Shown here: positions 1 through 12,539 of the stretch, piece after piece
Layout of the letters: every line of letters starts with the position of its first letter
How positions within the stretch are numbered: the first letter of the stretch is position 1
Assembly (NCBI RefSeq): GCF_020085105.1
Contig: NC_058063.1
Coordinates: 17,330,262-17,394,261 of the forward strand
Length of the DNA: 64,000 bases
Source of the DNA: Siniperca chuatsi
Taxonomy: Eukaryota > Chordata > Actinopteri > Centrarchiformes > Sinipercidae
Reading direction: 5' to 3'
Made by a program: the position numbers and the translations under genes
Notes under the pieces: model-generated
Told to the model about the DNA's origin: nothing
What the model saw: only the letters and a program-made list of their open reading frames with translations
Database searches by the model: none

Positions 1-3000
1 GAAACTTCTCCAAATGTAGCGTTGGGATTTTGTCCCTTAATAGCTGCCTGTGTGTCCCTGAAGAACAAAGCGTAGGCGGACACAGGTTTCTGGGGCTCAT
101 TGGGGTCTTTCTTCTTCTTCCCCTTCTTCCCTCCTCCCACTCCTCCTTTCCGTCCAACAGCTGGAGAGACGCTGGAGGCGGGGGCAGAGAGCGGGGAGTC
201 GGACAGAGAGGGATCGAGAGAGATGACTCCGGGAGAGACCGCCAGGGAGACCGGAGATTCAACCAGGACGCTCTGATTAGAGGGGAAGACGCGTGTTAGA
301 ATAAATAATAAACAGTATTTCTAAATACTGTTCTTTCTCTTTCTATCCTGCTTACATGATGAAGTATTGAGAAAAATCTCCTGCTTCTTAAACTAAATAA
401 ACTTTTTTTTGTTTTTAAACCCAGACGTATCTGAAAAATGCACTGTAACAAAGTTGAAAACTTGGCTTTTTAGCAAATGAAAAGTTCTCTTGGAGATACA
501 TGTTTTTCACAGGACAGTAATGGTACACTAAGGTGTAAATTCTTATTTAATCTTAACATATATTGCTGAGCATGCATGCTCTTTTTAAAGCACAAAAGCA
601 CTACATAACACATACATTTATTTCGTACGTTTCTTTCCCATGTTGGTGTTATGTCCAGCAATTTGAAATATAAACCAAAAAGATAACAGTATTTTGTCAA
701 TCCTTTTGTGATATTTCTTACTTCTGTACAAATGTACACCATGTAAGTCATGCCAAATTAGCTAGGAGCAGTTCCTGTTTGCACCGTAACTAGGGCTGCT
801 TGAATGGCAAAAATAATAATCGCGATTATTTTGGTCAATATTGAGATCAGACCACGATTAATTAACACGATTACTCATTGACTTGGAAATATTGACTTTT
901 AAAAAGAAATGTCTTTGTAACAGTGGATTTCTTGAAGTTGAAATATAATTCAACTGAAAAACAAATAAAAAATAAATGTATTATGTAGATTGCATCATGG
1001 GCTTCACCGTGTCCTTTTATTCAGTTTTCTCTGCGTAATACTTCGGAGTTTTCCCTAACTCATTCAGTATTGAACATGCTTGGCGACCAGCGACACACTA
1101 TCAGTTCTAGGCACGTTACGCACACACAGCCATCACTGTAGAGAGCTGATACATGCGCTGCATGCTGTCATATGCTTAGGCTCTCTTCTAATTTATTTGT
1201 ACAAGGTTTTGGGACTGCCACAGTGCGTAACGACCGTCCCTGCCTGCTCTCCCATCAGAAGTTCACTGTGTACGAGTGTGTGTGTGTGTGTGTGTACATG
1301 TGCTTGCTGTGCGTATTCGCGTGCCATGTAATATCTTCCTGTCTAACAGCTGAATTGGTTTTACCTTTCTTGTTGACCAAAGTCTCTCTTTCCGTCATCT
1401 TGGCTCGAGCTGAACTAAACGTGCCACAGTCTGGCTAAGAGCGAGTTTGGGCTTTTAGGGAGGGGCCAGAGCGCACCGCTGGAAAGGAAAGGGGTGCGCT
1501 GGATTTATAACACAAGACAAAACGAGAGCATCATTGCAAAACGGAAGGCGGCACACTAATCGTTTTATCTCGATTATTTTGTTTTCAAAATCGTTGAAAG
1601 CCAAAATTGTAATTGAAAATAAAATTAGATTAATTGCCAAGCCCTAACCATGGATCTACAAATAACAACCAATGGATTACTTTTGATGCTGAAAAACACT
1701 GAAACAAGGTGACTATGAAGGAGAGATCTGAAGTTTTAAGGAGTTGCATTTTTTTTTTTTATGATTTCTAAGCAGATTTATGGATGTTTTGTACCATGTG
1801 TGTGCGTTACGACCCGGAGGAAAGGAGTGTGATTTTTATGGGTTAATGAACATGTTGCATGTTCCCTGAGACTTAAAGCAACTAAAAACTGTGTTTAAAA
1901 TCTCAGATATTTGTCTACAACATCAAATATTTGTGACTTAAGCATTAATCAAACATAAAGTTAGAAAACAAATATGAGTTTAACACTCAAAAACTACATC
2001 AACCAATCTGGTTTATCAGGACTGTGTAGTTGTTGTTGTTGGTAGAGATCAACTATTATTTCATGTAAAATAACCTGAATAGTTCAAACTCTCACAGATA
2101 ATAGTGAGTTCATGTATGACCCCATCCATTGTAGCAAGAAGTTGATTATGAAAATAGGTTTTCCGGGTCTTTAAGACTCACCCTTCTGAAGTCATCCATG
2201 TCGTCATCCTGGAGTGAGCTGGTGGGCGAGGCCGTGGCCGACAGAGGGTGTTCAGGCGATTGGGGGCGTTGCAATATGTTCCCGCCTCCCAAGCCGAGCC
2301 CCAGTTGAGCGCTGAGCTCTGACTGGTCGATAGTGGTCAACTGATTGGACCCCAGCAAGCCCTGGCTCATGTCACCCAGTGGGACGTCGATGGTCACCGG
2401 GGACGAACCGCTGAACTGAGAGCCGATGGGATGACCAAGATCCTGCGAAGACAGGAGCAGAAGATGTGAGTGAATTAAACTGGTGTTTGACCCTAAGACA
2501 ACTTCACACAGTTAAAATGTCCTGTGCTCCTCACCATTCCCAGTGATGACCCCAACAAAGCACTTCCTCCTGACTGGTTGATGACTCCCAGACTCAGGTG
2601 CTCCAGTCCCTGCGAGGGGGCATTGACGAAAGTGGAAGCGAACGAGGGGTCGTCCCCTTCCACCACAGCATTCCCGGGTACCACCACGCTGTCGGAGGGG
2701 CCGGTGTCCGACAACTCCCCGAAATGGGACACCACGTCTGACACGGTGAGGGCCGAGTCTGGATCCAAAGAAATGGGAGGTATCTCGAACTCCTCATCGC
2801 CGAGGCTGGGAGTGTGGAATGTCTGGAGAGCAGATGGAGCCCGACGAGGACGGGAAGCAAAAACGGGAGAGGAAGAAAAGTGGAAAGAGAAGTTGATAGA
2901 AGCAAAAGAAGAGTGGGAAGAATAGCAAGGATGAAAGGGGACAAGAGAAAACAAGTTTGTGAGAAATTGGGGTGGAGAGAAGTAAACAACAATTTGGAAA

Positions 3001-6000
3001 GGAAAACAGAAAGTTGGGAGAAAATTACTGTCAGTAATTACAGCTTTCTCAATCACAGAACAAATTTTACTACTTTGGACAAACGTTCATCAAAAGAAAA
3101 AATAGGCCCCACCTTTACCAGCTGCAACATTAAAGTAATGTACATATTAATGCATCAATAATTATAATACATTATTCTGAAATGGGCCATTCTGCATAAT
3201 GAGTATTGTACTTAGTCGATGCTAATACTTAAGTAAAATTGAATGCAGGACTTATACTTGCAACAGAGTATTTATACTCTGTGATTTTACTATTTTTACT
3301 TAAAAGGTCAAGTGTGTAGGATTTACTGGCATCTTGCGGTGAAACTGCAGTTTGAAACCCTTTGAATACCACTCGCCTCACCCTCCCTGTCCAAGCGTGT
3401 AGGACGAACTACGGTGGCCGCAAAACTCGCGAAAGACCCTCTGTAGAGCCAGTGTTTGGTTTGTCCATTCTGGGCTAACATGGCAGTGCAATATGGCGAC
3501 CTCCATGGATGGGGACCCGCTCCCTATGTAGATATAAACGGCTTATTCTTAAGTTATTTTCAGGTGATTATACACTGATGAAAACTTACTTATAAATATT
3601 ATATTCCATTTCTGCCAATAGCTCCTCCTAAATGTTACACACTGGACCTTTAAGTAAAACATCCGAGTACTTCTTCCACTCCTGGTTAAAACTAGGTATG
3701 AAGTAGTTATGTTTAGATATTAAGAGTATGAATAGGTGATGTGACATTGTATGTGATGACACTGATAATGCCATGCCTGCAAAATGCTCTCAAACCTTAT
3801 CAAGTATGCAGCTGTTTGTAGTTGTGTTTTGCTCTTACATTTCTATAATTTATATTCCTCCAACGCTGTTTTCTGATCCACTCCACTGCTGAGGTGAAGT
3901 TTGTTCCTCCTTTTGTAATGTTTCCGTCTATTCTGATTAAAAACAGCGCTCAAAGATGTATACATAAACTTTTATCATGCAACAGGTTGACCTCAATCTC
4001 AACGCCTCCATGCACATCATGCGTCCGCAGCTGCTTCACAGTAAAATCCCTTTCATCAGTCCATCATTTGACACTTTGGATGAGTCAGTTTTGCAGGATT
4101 TTTTTAGATCTGTATTCTGACATGGCGTTTGATGACTCACTATCTGCAAAAAGCTTGTTTTCTAAGTGACAGCACTATTAAAAAAAGGAGTCTGAATTTA
4201 AGTAGGAGGGGTGTGAAATATAAAGGATTTATAAATAAGTCATACTCCACCAGCAGATCCAGCGAGGTTGAAGAGGTCAATGGGTTTAGTGGCACACTAA
4301 AAAATGCGAGTATGTCAGTAAGTGCACGTTGAAGTAGATTACAAATGTCATGGGTCATATTTGTGGCAGTAAAACTGTTTTTATATGTACTCATCGCACT
4401 GACATTAAATGGTTCATACACATTACAAAGGCTTTATTTTGTATGACTCACACATCATGAAAAAAATCAAATATTAACATGCTTGAAATACTAAAAAATA
4501 TATTTTGCCAATATTGCCAACAGCTAGGTATTAAGTTAGAGATGACTGAGTTTAAGCATGGTTGTAGTGTGGTTATTGCTGATTTAAAACTGTGGTGCAT
4601 GAGTCTGATTGGCCCCAGTTTGTGCCACTAATGTATCACTGTTACATTAAAGTCATAGAGCAAAAGCATCCATCTTTCTGAAAGAGAAAATATCTGGTGA
4701 CCTTCGAAAAACTCAGAGGGTCGTTTAACAACACTTACCACTCCTCTGAAGAACAACCTGGATAAAAAAATATCCAGTCCGTAAATTGAGCAAGCTATGA
4801 TTTTCCCAAAGTAAATTGTTTAGCCGAGGTGGTGAGCCCAGCCACATAAATTCTGACTCATTTTATCTCGTGATCCATTTATTAGTTAGCAGATGACGAC
4901 TTAAACCGTTGGCTCCCAACCTGGGACTCCAGACCCTCCAATGGGGTCACTAGATAAATCTGAGGGGTCAAAAGATGATTAGCAAGATTAGAAAAGCAGA
5001 CTTTTTGTCTAATTTTTTTTTTTTGTTAATTGCTGGACAATTTTACCTCTTCCGGCCTATATAAATTATTCAAATAAAACAATCTAAAAAGAAAGAATCA
5101 ATCTTTGGTTGAACCGGTAACAAGCCATTGACACATCAAGTAGATATCACTGTTTTAAAAGGCGCCTCAAACAATAGCAACATTTACTAACTATAAGACC
5201 TTTACCCTTTTCCCCTTAAGGTTTATGTTTTATTTCATAAAAAGTGTATGTGGTCTTTGTTTCAGGCAGAGTGACCAGGTGGAAAACCCCTGATATTTCT
5301 TTGGATTAGGAAACAGAGTTGCAATTTAGGAAAATGGTTAAAAATATTTTAATCATGCAGCAGATGTTTTATGTTTTCATCCAGATGGTTAAAAAGAGTC
5401 TTTGAAGATCTTCAGAACAGCGGTGAGTGTTGTTGAACAACCTTCAGAAAAAACAAATGCTTATGCCACATTTATGCCATCAAGACAGTTGTATGATTAC
5501 AGAGTTGGTCGTGTGAGGATTACAATACTGTGCATTGACAATGTAACAATATATCAGTTTGGGTTTATTTACATTGAACGATGGACTTTGGCTGATGTGA
5601 GGGATCCACGTGGGCCTGTCATGATAATTACTTTATCGACTTATCGAGGTCATGTCCATATATCGTACGATTTTGCCCGTTGTGTTTACATGCGTGTTTA
5701 TTTGGATAAGAATGTCACCAACATTTTAACCAACAGGATGCCAGAATAAGCTGCAGGGTTTTCACTACATTAAAAGACGTGGGCACAACGCCTGAGCCGA
5801 ACGTAACAGGAAAGAAAAACTATGCTGAGTGTGAGACACCTTTTGCTGTCATTTCTGGCCGCGCTGCTTCTGTCCTCTCGTCTTCTGCTCTCGTGTCTGA
5901 GTTTCACAATGGGCGGGGCTCAGGCAGCTTAAAAGTTAATTGCTCTTTACTTTCATTATTATGCTATTATATTATTGTTATGGCATAAAATGGTCTTAAA

Positions 6001-6831
6001 ATGACAATGATATAGTTTATCGCAATTTTTTTCTGGGACAATATTATCGTCCAACAAGAGTAGTTATCATGACAGGCCTAGATCCATGTTTGTTTGGTTT
6101 TCAGGCACATCCATATTATCAAGTGCCAAGTTGGACTTGAGTGTTCAAGTCGTAATTGCGACTTGGACGTTGAACGCTACTTACAAGTCGGAAACTCTTA
6201 AGTACCATAACTTTGACATGACATGAAAGCGGCATGAGTTCTGTGACAATGTATGGTCAGGCATAATGTGAATCTGCATGATTGTAAGCCACAGGACGGG
6301 GCTCCACGGCAATAAACAAAAACCTGTCAGAGAGAAATCCAATGTCACATAATTCAAGAGGTAAAGGCCTACCTCGGATGAGGAGAGGAAGGGATGGCCA
6401 GACCCAGGAATTGTCAGGTAGTTGTCACTGCCTCCAGGGAACTGAAACATTAAGGTGCACAAGTTAGGAAAAAGATTATTGATAGAGGTTTTTCTAATAT
6501 CTTCCCATATTCTCCCAAACCAGGCTTCCTTTTTTGACATTGAAACACACACTGTGACTCTGCCATACAACAAGCAACAGTGAGGCTGAAATTCAGAGTC
6601 CAGTAAACTCAAAGAAACAGGTCATATCTACACGGTGAGATGCCTTTAGTTAGTTCAAATATATCAAGCCTATTTGTCCATTTGTGGGTGAGAGACGGTG
6701 TCCCATTCATAAGATAGAGTCACCTTGTTGTCAGAGTCAAATCCATTGAAAGACTGCGGGTCCAAGAACTCTGGATCACCGTCGTGCTGCCCGGTACCGT
6801 CCGTTAAATCCGAATAAAAATTCAGGTCCAT
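1..6831 (-). CDS. tox4: TOX4-like HMG-box protein, 5' part (partial, exons 1-5)
   Basis: TOX4 is a nuclear HMG-box protein that binds DNA and belongs to the PNUTS/PP1 phosphatase complex (family knowledge). Minus-strand coding exons are 6724-6831, 6373-6441, 2535-2822, 2182-2442 and 1-272 (open at the window edge). All junctions are phase 0 with AG acceptors and GT donors. Exon 1 encodes 36 residues beginning [12 protein letters not shown]. Exon 2 gives [19 protein letters not shown], exon 3 [20 protein letters not shown], exon 4 [19 protein letters not shown]; these are diagnostic of TOX4. Exon 5 has a Ser/Pro linker, a lysine-rich nuclear localisation stretch ([17 protein letters not shown]) and the first part of the HMG box ([19 protein letters not shown], then [11 protein letters not shown]). 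The rest of the HMG box and the C terminus lie left of base 1. The start ATG (6829-6831) opens a frame that splices cleanly into the family sequence. A 3.5-kb intron 2-3 holds several MITEs. Confidence 0.95.
791..1646. mobile_element. hAT-like non-autonomous DNA transposon
   Basis: The left end starts TAGGGCTGCTTGAATGGCA and the right end finishes TTGCCAAGCCCTA, an imperfect terminal inverted repeat. Both ends are followed inward by ATTAATCG/CGATTATTTT-type sequence typical of the abundant teleost elements that begin TAGGGCTGCACGATTAAT. Flanking 8-mers agree only weakly, so the copy is old. It contains a short TG microsatellite near 1277-1296 and no transposase. It lies in tox4 intron 4. Confidence 0.65.
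3200..3695. mobile_element. Fragment of an older MITE family, interrupted by a younger MITE
   Basis: The sequence on both sides of 3304-3649 (ACTTAAGTAAAATTGAATGC ... and GTAAAACATCCGAGTACTTC) matches the end of the family that is complete at 51702-52336 and degraded at 44765-45243. The younger element splits it at a TTAA. Confidence 0.55.
3304..3649. mobile_element. TTAA-target MITE with 20+ bp inverted termini
   Basis: The left end reads AAGGTCAAGTGTGTAGGATTTA-like sequence, and the right end is its imperfect inverse (TAAATGTTACACACTGGACC). TTAA is present at both ends (3300-3303 and 3650-3653), as expected for piggyBac- or Kolobok-type duplication. About 346 bp, no coding capacity, in tox4 intron 2. 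The short runs of coding-like frame inside it are accidental. Confidence 0.7.
5611..6080. mobile_element. hAT-like MITE, copy A
   Basis: Termini are GGGCCTGTCATGATAA at the left and TTATCATGACAGGCCTA at the right, a nearly perfect inverted repeat. The flanking 8-mers GATCCACG (5603-5610) and GATCCATG (6081-6088) match at 7 of 8, the size expected for a hAT target-site duplication. Its interior (ATGGTCTTAAAATGA, TTTATCGCAAT, CTGGGACAATAT) is shared with copy B at 37504-38043. Non-coding; in tox4 intron 2. Confidence 0.8.
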
Positions 6832-7560
6832 CTTTGCAACCGGGCCTCATGTGTTAGCTATGAGGCCCCTCTTCAATTCAACAAGATGTTACGCAGTTAT
6901 CCGAAATTTCCCACCTTTTACCTAACGTTACGCTTCAAAATGTGTTGTTAAAGTCGTTTCAGATAGCTAGTAAGTTAAGTGGGGAATACCAACCCCAAAA
7001 CACAGAGTCAGTGTTAGCTGTAACGTTATTTCTTATGAAACCAACACTGACAGCTTTTGCACAGATGTTTGGCTAGCTCACGCGACTAAAACAGAGCATG
7101 TGTACGCCAAAAACCGAGCCAAAAATAACCCGTCTGCTGTCTGGCTAGCCACCGAGGTAACGTGGCTGTAACCGGGCTTTATTGCTGACTTGCCCTACCA
7201 CGGTTTAGCTTTAGCTGGCTTTGACGCAAGGCTGCAGTACTCCTGTCTTCACCGACTAGCCTGGCGCCCGTTTGTCTGTCGGTCTTCAAACGTATCATTC
7301 AATCAATGGCCGCAGCTAGCAGACACAGCTACATACATTTAAACGAACTATTAATGCTGCTGGAGAGGTATGGAAAACGATAATGATCGTTTCAAGGTGT
7401 CTGATAGGGAAGGAAGGCAGACCGAATCCCCGTTTTAGCGAAGTGCTGGCCCGGGCAAGGCTGCTCAATGGATCCCGAGCCACGGATCACGGATGGAAGA
7501 AACGGAAGAGGGCAAGCTAAACGAAGACGACACCGGATGTTGAGCGATACGCGTTTCAAA
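6832..7560 (-). promoter_or_regulatory. tox4 5' UTR and promoter region
   Basis: The segment just upstream of the tox4 start codon is richer in CG dinucleotides than the flanking DNA (for example 7190-7300 and 7420-7555) and has no TATA box that I can see. It carries no transposon. It is the obvious location for a TATA-less promoter; the transcription start cannot be fixed by eye. Confidence 0.5.
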
Positions 7561-7744
7561 ATAAAATAAGATAGCTAACTTGTTTTTTTTTTTTTACTTT
7601 TTAATTTTTAAAATGAAAAAACACCAAGATATTAACGAACATAACAATACTTCACAGGTGGGAGGTGCCACACACACACACCTCCCAATAGGAGTGGGCG
7701 ATACTAAAAATTAAGTTTCGATCTGATTCCAAGTAACACCAGAG

Positions 7745-9570
7745 CCATCCCCTATTACAATACCAATATCAGGGAGGCCAAAGAGAAGTACAGGAAGAAG
7801 CTGGAGTGGAAACTCCAGCAGAACAACATGAGAGAGGTCTGGAGCGGCATGAAGAGCATCACTGGCTTCAGACCGACTGGCAGCAGGAGTTGAAGGCAGC
7901 TTGGACAGAGCCAACGAACTTAATCTGTTCTTTAACAGATTCGCCCACCGGCTCCTGCTCATCCGTCCTCTAACTCAGCTGCTGTCGGCCCTCAAGCTCC
8001 TCTGAGTACTCTGCTCCCCCCTCCTCCATCTTCCTGGGAGAGTCCTACTCCCCCCTCAACTGGCTCTCAGGCTAACGGCCCTCTCCAGACTGACGACTCC
8101 CCCCCTCCTCCGCCTGTAACTTCTGCTGTGTGCCTGACTGCTGGCCAGGTGAGAGGACAGCTGATGAAACTCCACTCAAACAAGGCTGAAGGCCCCGATG
8201 GCGTTAGCCCCGGGGTGCTAAAAGCCTGTGCCCCCCAGCTATGAGGAGTCCTTCAACATGTCTTCAACCTGAGCCTGAGTTTTCAAAGGGTCCCTGTTCT
8301 GTGGAAGACATCTTGACCCCTCCTGGACCACCTTCAGTTCGCCTACCAGCCCCGGCTGAGAGTTGAGGACGCCATCATCTTCCTGCTGAACCGCAAGCAC
8401 GGTGAGGATCATGTTTTTTTACTTCACCAGTGCTTTCAACACCACCCGGCCAGCCCTGCTGGGGGAGAAGCTGGCAGCGATGCAGGTGGACTACCTGACT
8501 GGCAGACCACAGCATGTGCGTCTGCAGCACTGTGTGTCGGACAGCATGGTCAGCAACGCTGGGGCCCCTCAGGGGACTGTCCTCTCTCCCTTCCTCTTCA
8601 CCATCTACACCACAGACTTCAGCTACCACACAGAGTCCTGCCACCTTCAGAAGTTTTCTGATGACTCTGCTGTGGTGGGATGTATCAGCGGTGGTGATGA
8701 GACGGAGTACAGGGCTGTGGTGGGGAACTTTGTCTCATGGTGTGAGCAGAACCATCTGCAGCTCAATGCGACAAAGTCCAAGGAGTTGGTTGTTGACCTG
8801 CGAAGGGCCAAGGCACCAGTGACCCCGGTTTCCATCCAGGGGGTCAGTGTGGACATTGTAGAGGAATACAAGTACCTGGGAGTAAACATGGACAATAAAC
8901 TGGACTGGGCTAAGAACACTCAAGCTCTTTACAGGAAGGGCCAGAGCCGCCTCTATTTCCTGAGGAGGCTGAGGTCCTTCAACATCTGCCGGACAATGCT
9001 GAAGATGTTTTATGAGTCTGTGGTGGCCAGTGCTATCCTGTATGCTGTTGCATGCTGGGACAGCAGGCTGAGGGTAGCGGACGCCAACAGACTCAACAAA
9101 CTGATCCGTAAGGCCAGTGACATTGTGGGGGTGGAGCTGGACTCTCTGGCGGTGGTGTCAGAGAGGAGGATGCTAGCCAAACTACCTGCCATCTTGGACA
9201 GTGTCTCCCACCCACTCTATGACGTTCTGATCAAACAAAAGAGCTGTGCAGTATCCACCATCTAATTATCTGGTTAATCTGCTACACTTAACTTGACAGT
9301 ACTCATTATTGCACTATTACTTATTACTTATATTATTACATTGTATTATACCCTACTATACTTATCAACCTGTAAATGCACTTTTGTACTTACACTTATT
9401 TTAGCTTTATACTTATATCCACTTTGTACTTAATTTATCTTAGCTGTATTAACGTGTATTATATTCTGATTTGCTTAGTACTTCTATTCCTGTGTGCACT
9501 GACGTGACAGTGAGCAGCTGTAATGAAAGAGTTTCCCCTCGGGGATCAATAAAGTATTTCTGATTCTGAT
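7745..9570 (+). mobile_element. Broken CR1/L2-group LINE, 3' half
   Basis: The left part encodes, with frameshifts and stops, LINE-type sequence such as REAKEKYRKKLEWKLQQNNM and MKLHSNKAEGPDGVSPGVL. The right part holds an uninterrupted reverse-transcriptase and C-terminal frame (8402-9265). The 3' tail has a CCCCTCGGGG hairpin (9535-9544) followed by AATAAAG and a TTCTGATTCTGA tail, typical of fish LINEs of the L2/Rex1 type. The 5' half is missing, as usual for 5'-truncated insertions. Confidence 0.85.
8402..9265 (+). pseudogene. LINE reverse transcriptase fragment (287 codons)
   Basis: This is the intact downstream part of the LINE polyprotein. The palm motif GAPQGTVLSPFLFTIYTTDF is followed by the catalytic box FSDDSAVVG (the YxDD-type motif) and by LNATKSKELVVDLRR. 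The tail, EYKYLGVNMDNKLDW to RLYFLRRLRSF, is the thumb and C-terminal region seen in L2/CR1-group elements. The finger domain and endonuclease are lost or frameshifted upstream, so it cannot be active. The initial methionine codon is not a real start; the frame simply opens after the last disruption. Confidence 0.8.
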
Positions 9571-11039
9571 CATTTATTGCTAAAAGCAGCTAATGTTTTG
9601 TCATGAAGGGGAGAGCGTGAGGTGAAAGCATTACCAATGAATGAATGAACATAAAGCGTTTCTTATAACTATTCTCTGTTACAGTACACAGCAGATTCAC
9701 TATTTGCCCATAACGTTGTTCAATGAAGGCCACACGCTGGTTTCACAATTAAGTTTGTTGTTTATTCTACAAATGTTGGAGTTTTGACCCTTAAAGTATA
9801 GACTTTCCCTTTTCCATGCACCTTGGAAGTACTCGTCTTTGCCCAGAGACCTGGAATATCTATGCTGGAATAAGACTAAATGACACCAGGTTTTCTGTGT
9901 GTCAGTTAATTTGGGTTAATTTGATTAAACACAAATTTAGGAATATAAACCATGGGAGCACAATATAAACTATAGATACAACTCGATATATTTTTACACA
10001 GGCCTCCTCCACAAAACAAGGCCTAAAGATTAGGTAATAATGCAGGACCCACCATAGATGATACTGTACTTTAGTGGTGAAAATTCCCTAAAAAGTTTGC
10101 ACTAAAATTATGAAACTAGAGTTTACACGCAGCCTGAAGTTTTGGGGGTTCTGGGGTTCTGGGGCAGTTGCCTGCTTTGACCCAGCTGGTAATCCAGCTT
10201 TGGTCATAACTAAAGCCTAACCAATACATCAGTAGGGTAGACATTACTGGACAATTTTAGCTTATCACAGATATCGGTGCATACTGTACGTTAACTGGTA
10301 AGTAACAAGAAGTTACAGCGGGCTGCAGAAATGCCAAAATGTTTAAGGTCATATAGAAACGGTGTCATTAATGTCAGTCCATTACTGACCAAAAATGTAT
10401 TTAAAGTTTATAATACAGGCTTGCCCATACCGCACATTATTTAATTTAATGTTTATAGTTTAATTTTTATAGTTCTCTTTTTTGTTTGTTTGTTTTATAG
10501 GCTAAATGTTTACCTTATTTTTCTTATCACAACTTTAATATAATTTAGTTGCAATTGTGTTGTTGTATTGTATAAAATCAGCGGATATTGCTTTCAGCAT
10601 AAAGTTTATTTTTCAGTTGTAAAATGTCCAACTTAGTAGGCTATACAACAACTTTGCCACAACTAATTTGACACCCAAATTTAAGGCACATATATAAAAC
10701 ATGTTTTCTTATGGATTTATGTTTTAAAAATTAATAGTAAGCACATATTTATTGATATTGATATTACTCATACCTCTATTACTGCTGTGCAATATCCTCC
10801 GTCTCATTATAACCTTAATAAGCTACACTTAACTTGGCAGTTCATGCACTATTACCTTATACCGTATTATTATCATCAGGTAAACCCACTTGGTACTTCA
10901 CACTTATTTTAATTTTATACTTATACCCACTTGGCACTTAATTTATTTTCTGACCTGTATTATAGTGTATTGTATTTTGTATTGTTTGAATGTCGATATT
11001 AGCATCTCAAAAACCCTGTTTTAGACATAACCTCTAATT

Positions 11040-11940
11040 TACAGATTGCATGTTTCCTGGTTTTATTTTGAAAGCTATGACAGGAAGCCGCCTCGACATT
11101 AATCCAACCGACAAATGAGTTAACTTTTCTACCTTAGCTTAAACAATATATTTCGCGTCTGACATGGAGTCTAGCAGCGAAAGACACAATATGATGTCGT
11201 CGCACAGACTATTTAAAATGTTTTAACGAATAAAATGTCAGTTATTTTAGCTTTTCACGGCCGCCTGGCAGCTTATTCTACCTCCGGTTCTTTCCAATGG
11301 TTCGGTCCAATGCAATCCTCTAACGTTACCTAAGTAGTAAGTTAGTGAAATGTCTAAAGAATACATTCGCCGATAAAAGGTTTAAATTTACAACGTCTAG
11401 GCATCTATTTAACGTCTGTATAAGCTGTTTCGGTGCCGGGTGGCAGCTTTAAACACTTTACAGTAGCGTATGATTATTAAATTAACACCGGGAGCATTAA
11501 AATTTGAGTCGAAACCCAGGTGTGTAGGATTAACCGCCTCTAAAGGTGAAAAGAGATTAGGGTGAAGTTAAATTAACCGACTTAATAAAGGGATAATAAA
11601 TGAGACAAGTGATCCGCTCGTAACAAGGCCATCATTGTTGTGTTTTTGACAACCAAAGATCGTGTGTTGTAGTAGATCATCACATTTGAAGACAAAGGTG
11701 ATTCTTTTATTATGTCAAAAGTTTCTAATACCAACTACTCTTACCTCCATGCTCACCCCCGAAATCTGATTAATGTTTAGTTTTTATCCCACTTTTGCAA
11801 GTGAACTTCGCCCAGAATTGATTTCCTCAAATATCCATGCAAATATCACAAGGCACCGGCTTCCGGATTGTACGCTCAAGCGGAAGTGACCTCATCACGC
11901 AAAAATGGGACGTTGGCGTTCCAGAATTAAAGACCGTAAA
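11040..11940. promoter_or_regulatory. CpG-containing patch with paired ETS-like sites, possible orphan promoter
   Basis: This stretch has more CG dinucleotides than its surroundings and is not a recognised repeat. At 11868-11899 two ETS-type cores face each other: CTTCCGG and GCGGAAGTGACCTCATCACG, the latter joining an ETS site to a CRE-like half. Such pairs are common in TATA-less promoters. No gene is visible on either side, so function is a guess. Confidence 0.3.
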
Positions 11941-12539
11941 TTTGACATCTCTCTTTTTACTGTATGACATTTATATTTATGAATATCAAGTTTAGCGTTC
12001 AAGATAAGAGTTCAGTAAAAAAAAAAAGAGGCTTTTGTCAGTGTATTTTTCCATTAAAAATCCATCTCTTTTCTGTAAATGAATCTCAGTTCTATAAAGT
12101 TTCACAAGTATAATTGTTTCTGTGATGTTTGTGTTTGTGATGTCTGTGTTTCTTTAAAAGTTGGTTTGTTGGATGAATTGTGTAAATTTTAAAATATAGT
12201 TTGTTGGTGACAAAATATTTGTCATTCACTAGTTCAAGAAATCAGAAAGCCACCAAGTATATTATCTACAAAGCCATGGAAATCTGCTTTTAGTTTCTGT
12301 ATTTATGTATCTCTGTTCCCTTGTTCTTTTATGTTTTATGCTTCATGTTTTTTTTAAGAACTTAGTATGAGTTAAACAGTTCTCTTAAATATTGGCAGTT
12401 TAGATTTTAACATTGATCCAATGATGCTTGACAGAAACTGTTCTTAGCTTTATAACTTTAACTAACCTCTCAAAAGTGTTCCACTGTAGTGTATAGTATG
12501 TGAAAAGTGGCTTCAAATACAATTTAGTTTAGTCTCTTT

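Noticed and set aside
5402..5749. 115-codon plus-strand frame
   Set aside because: Crosses the left end of hAT-like MITE copy A; not recognisable as protein.
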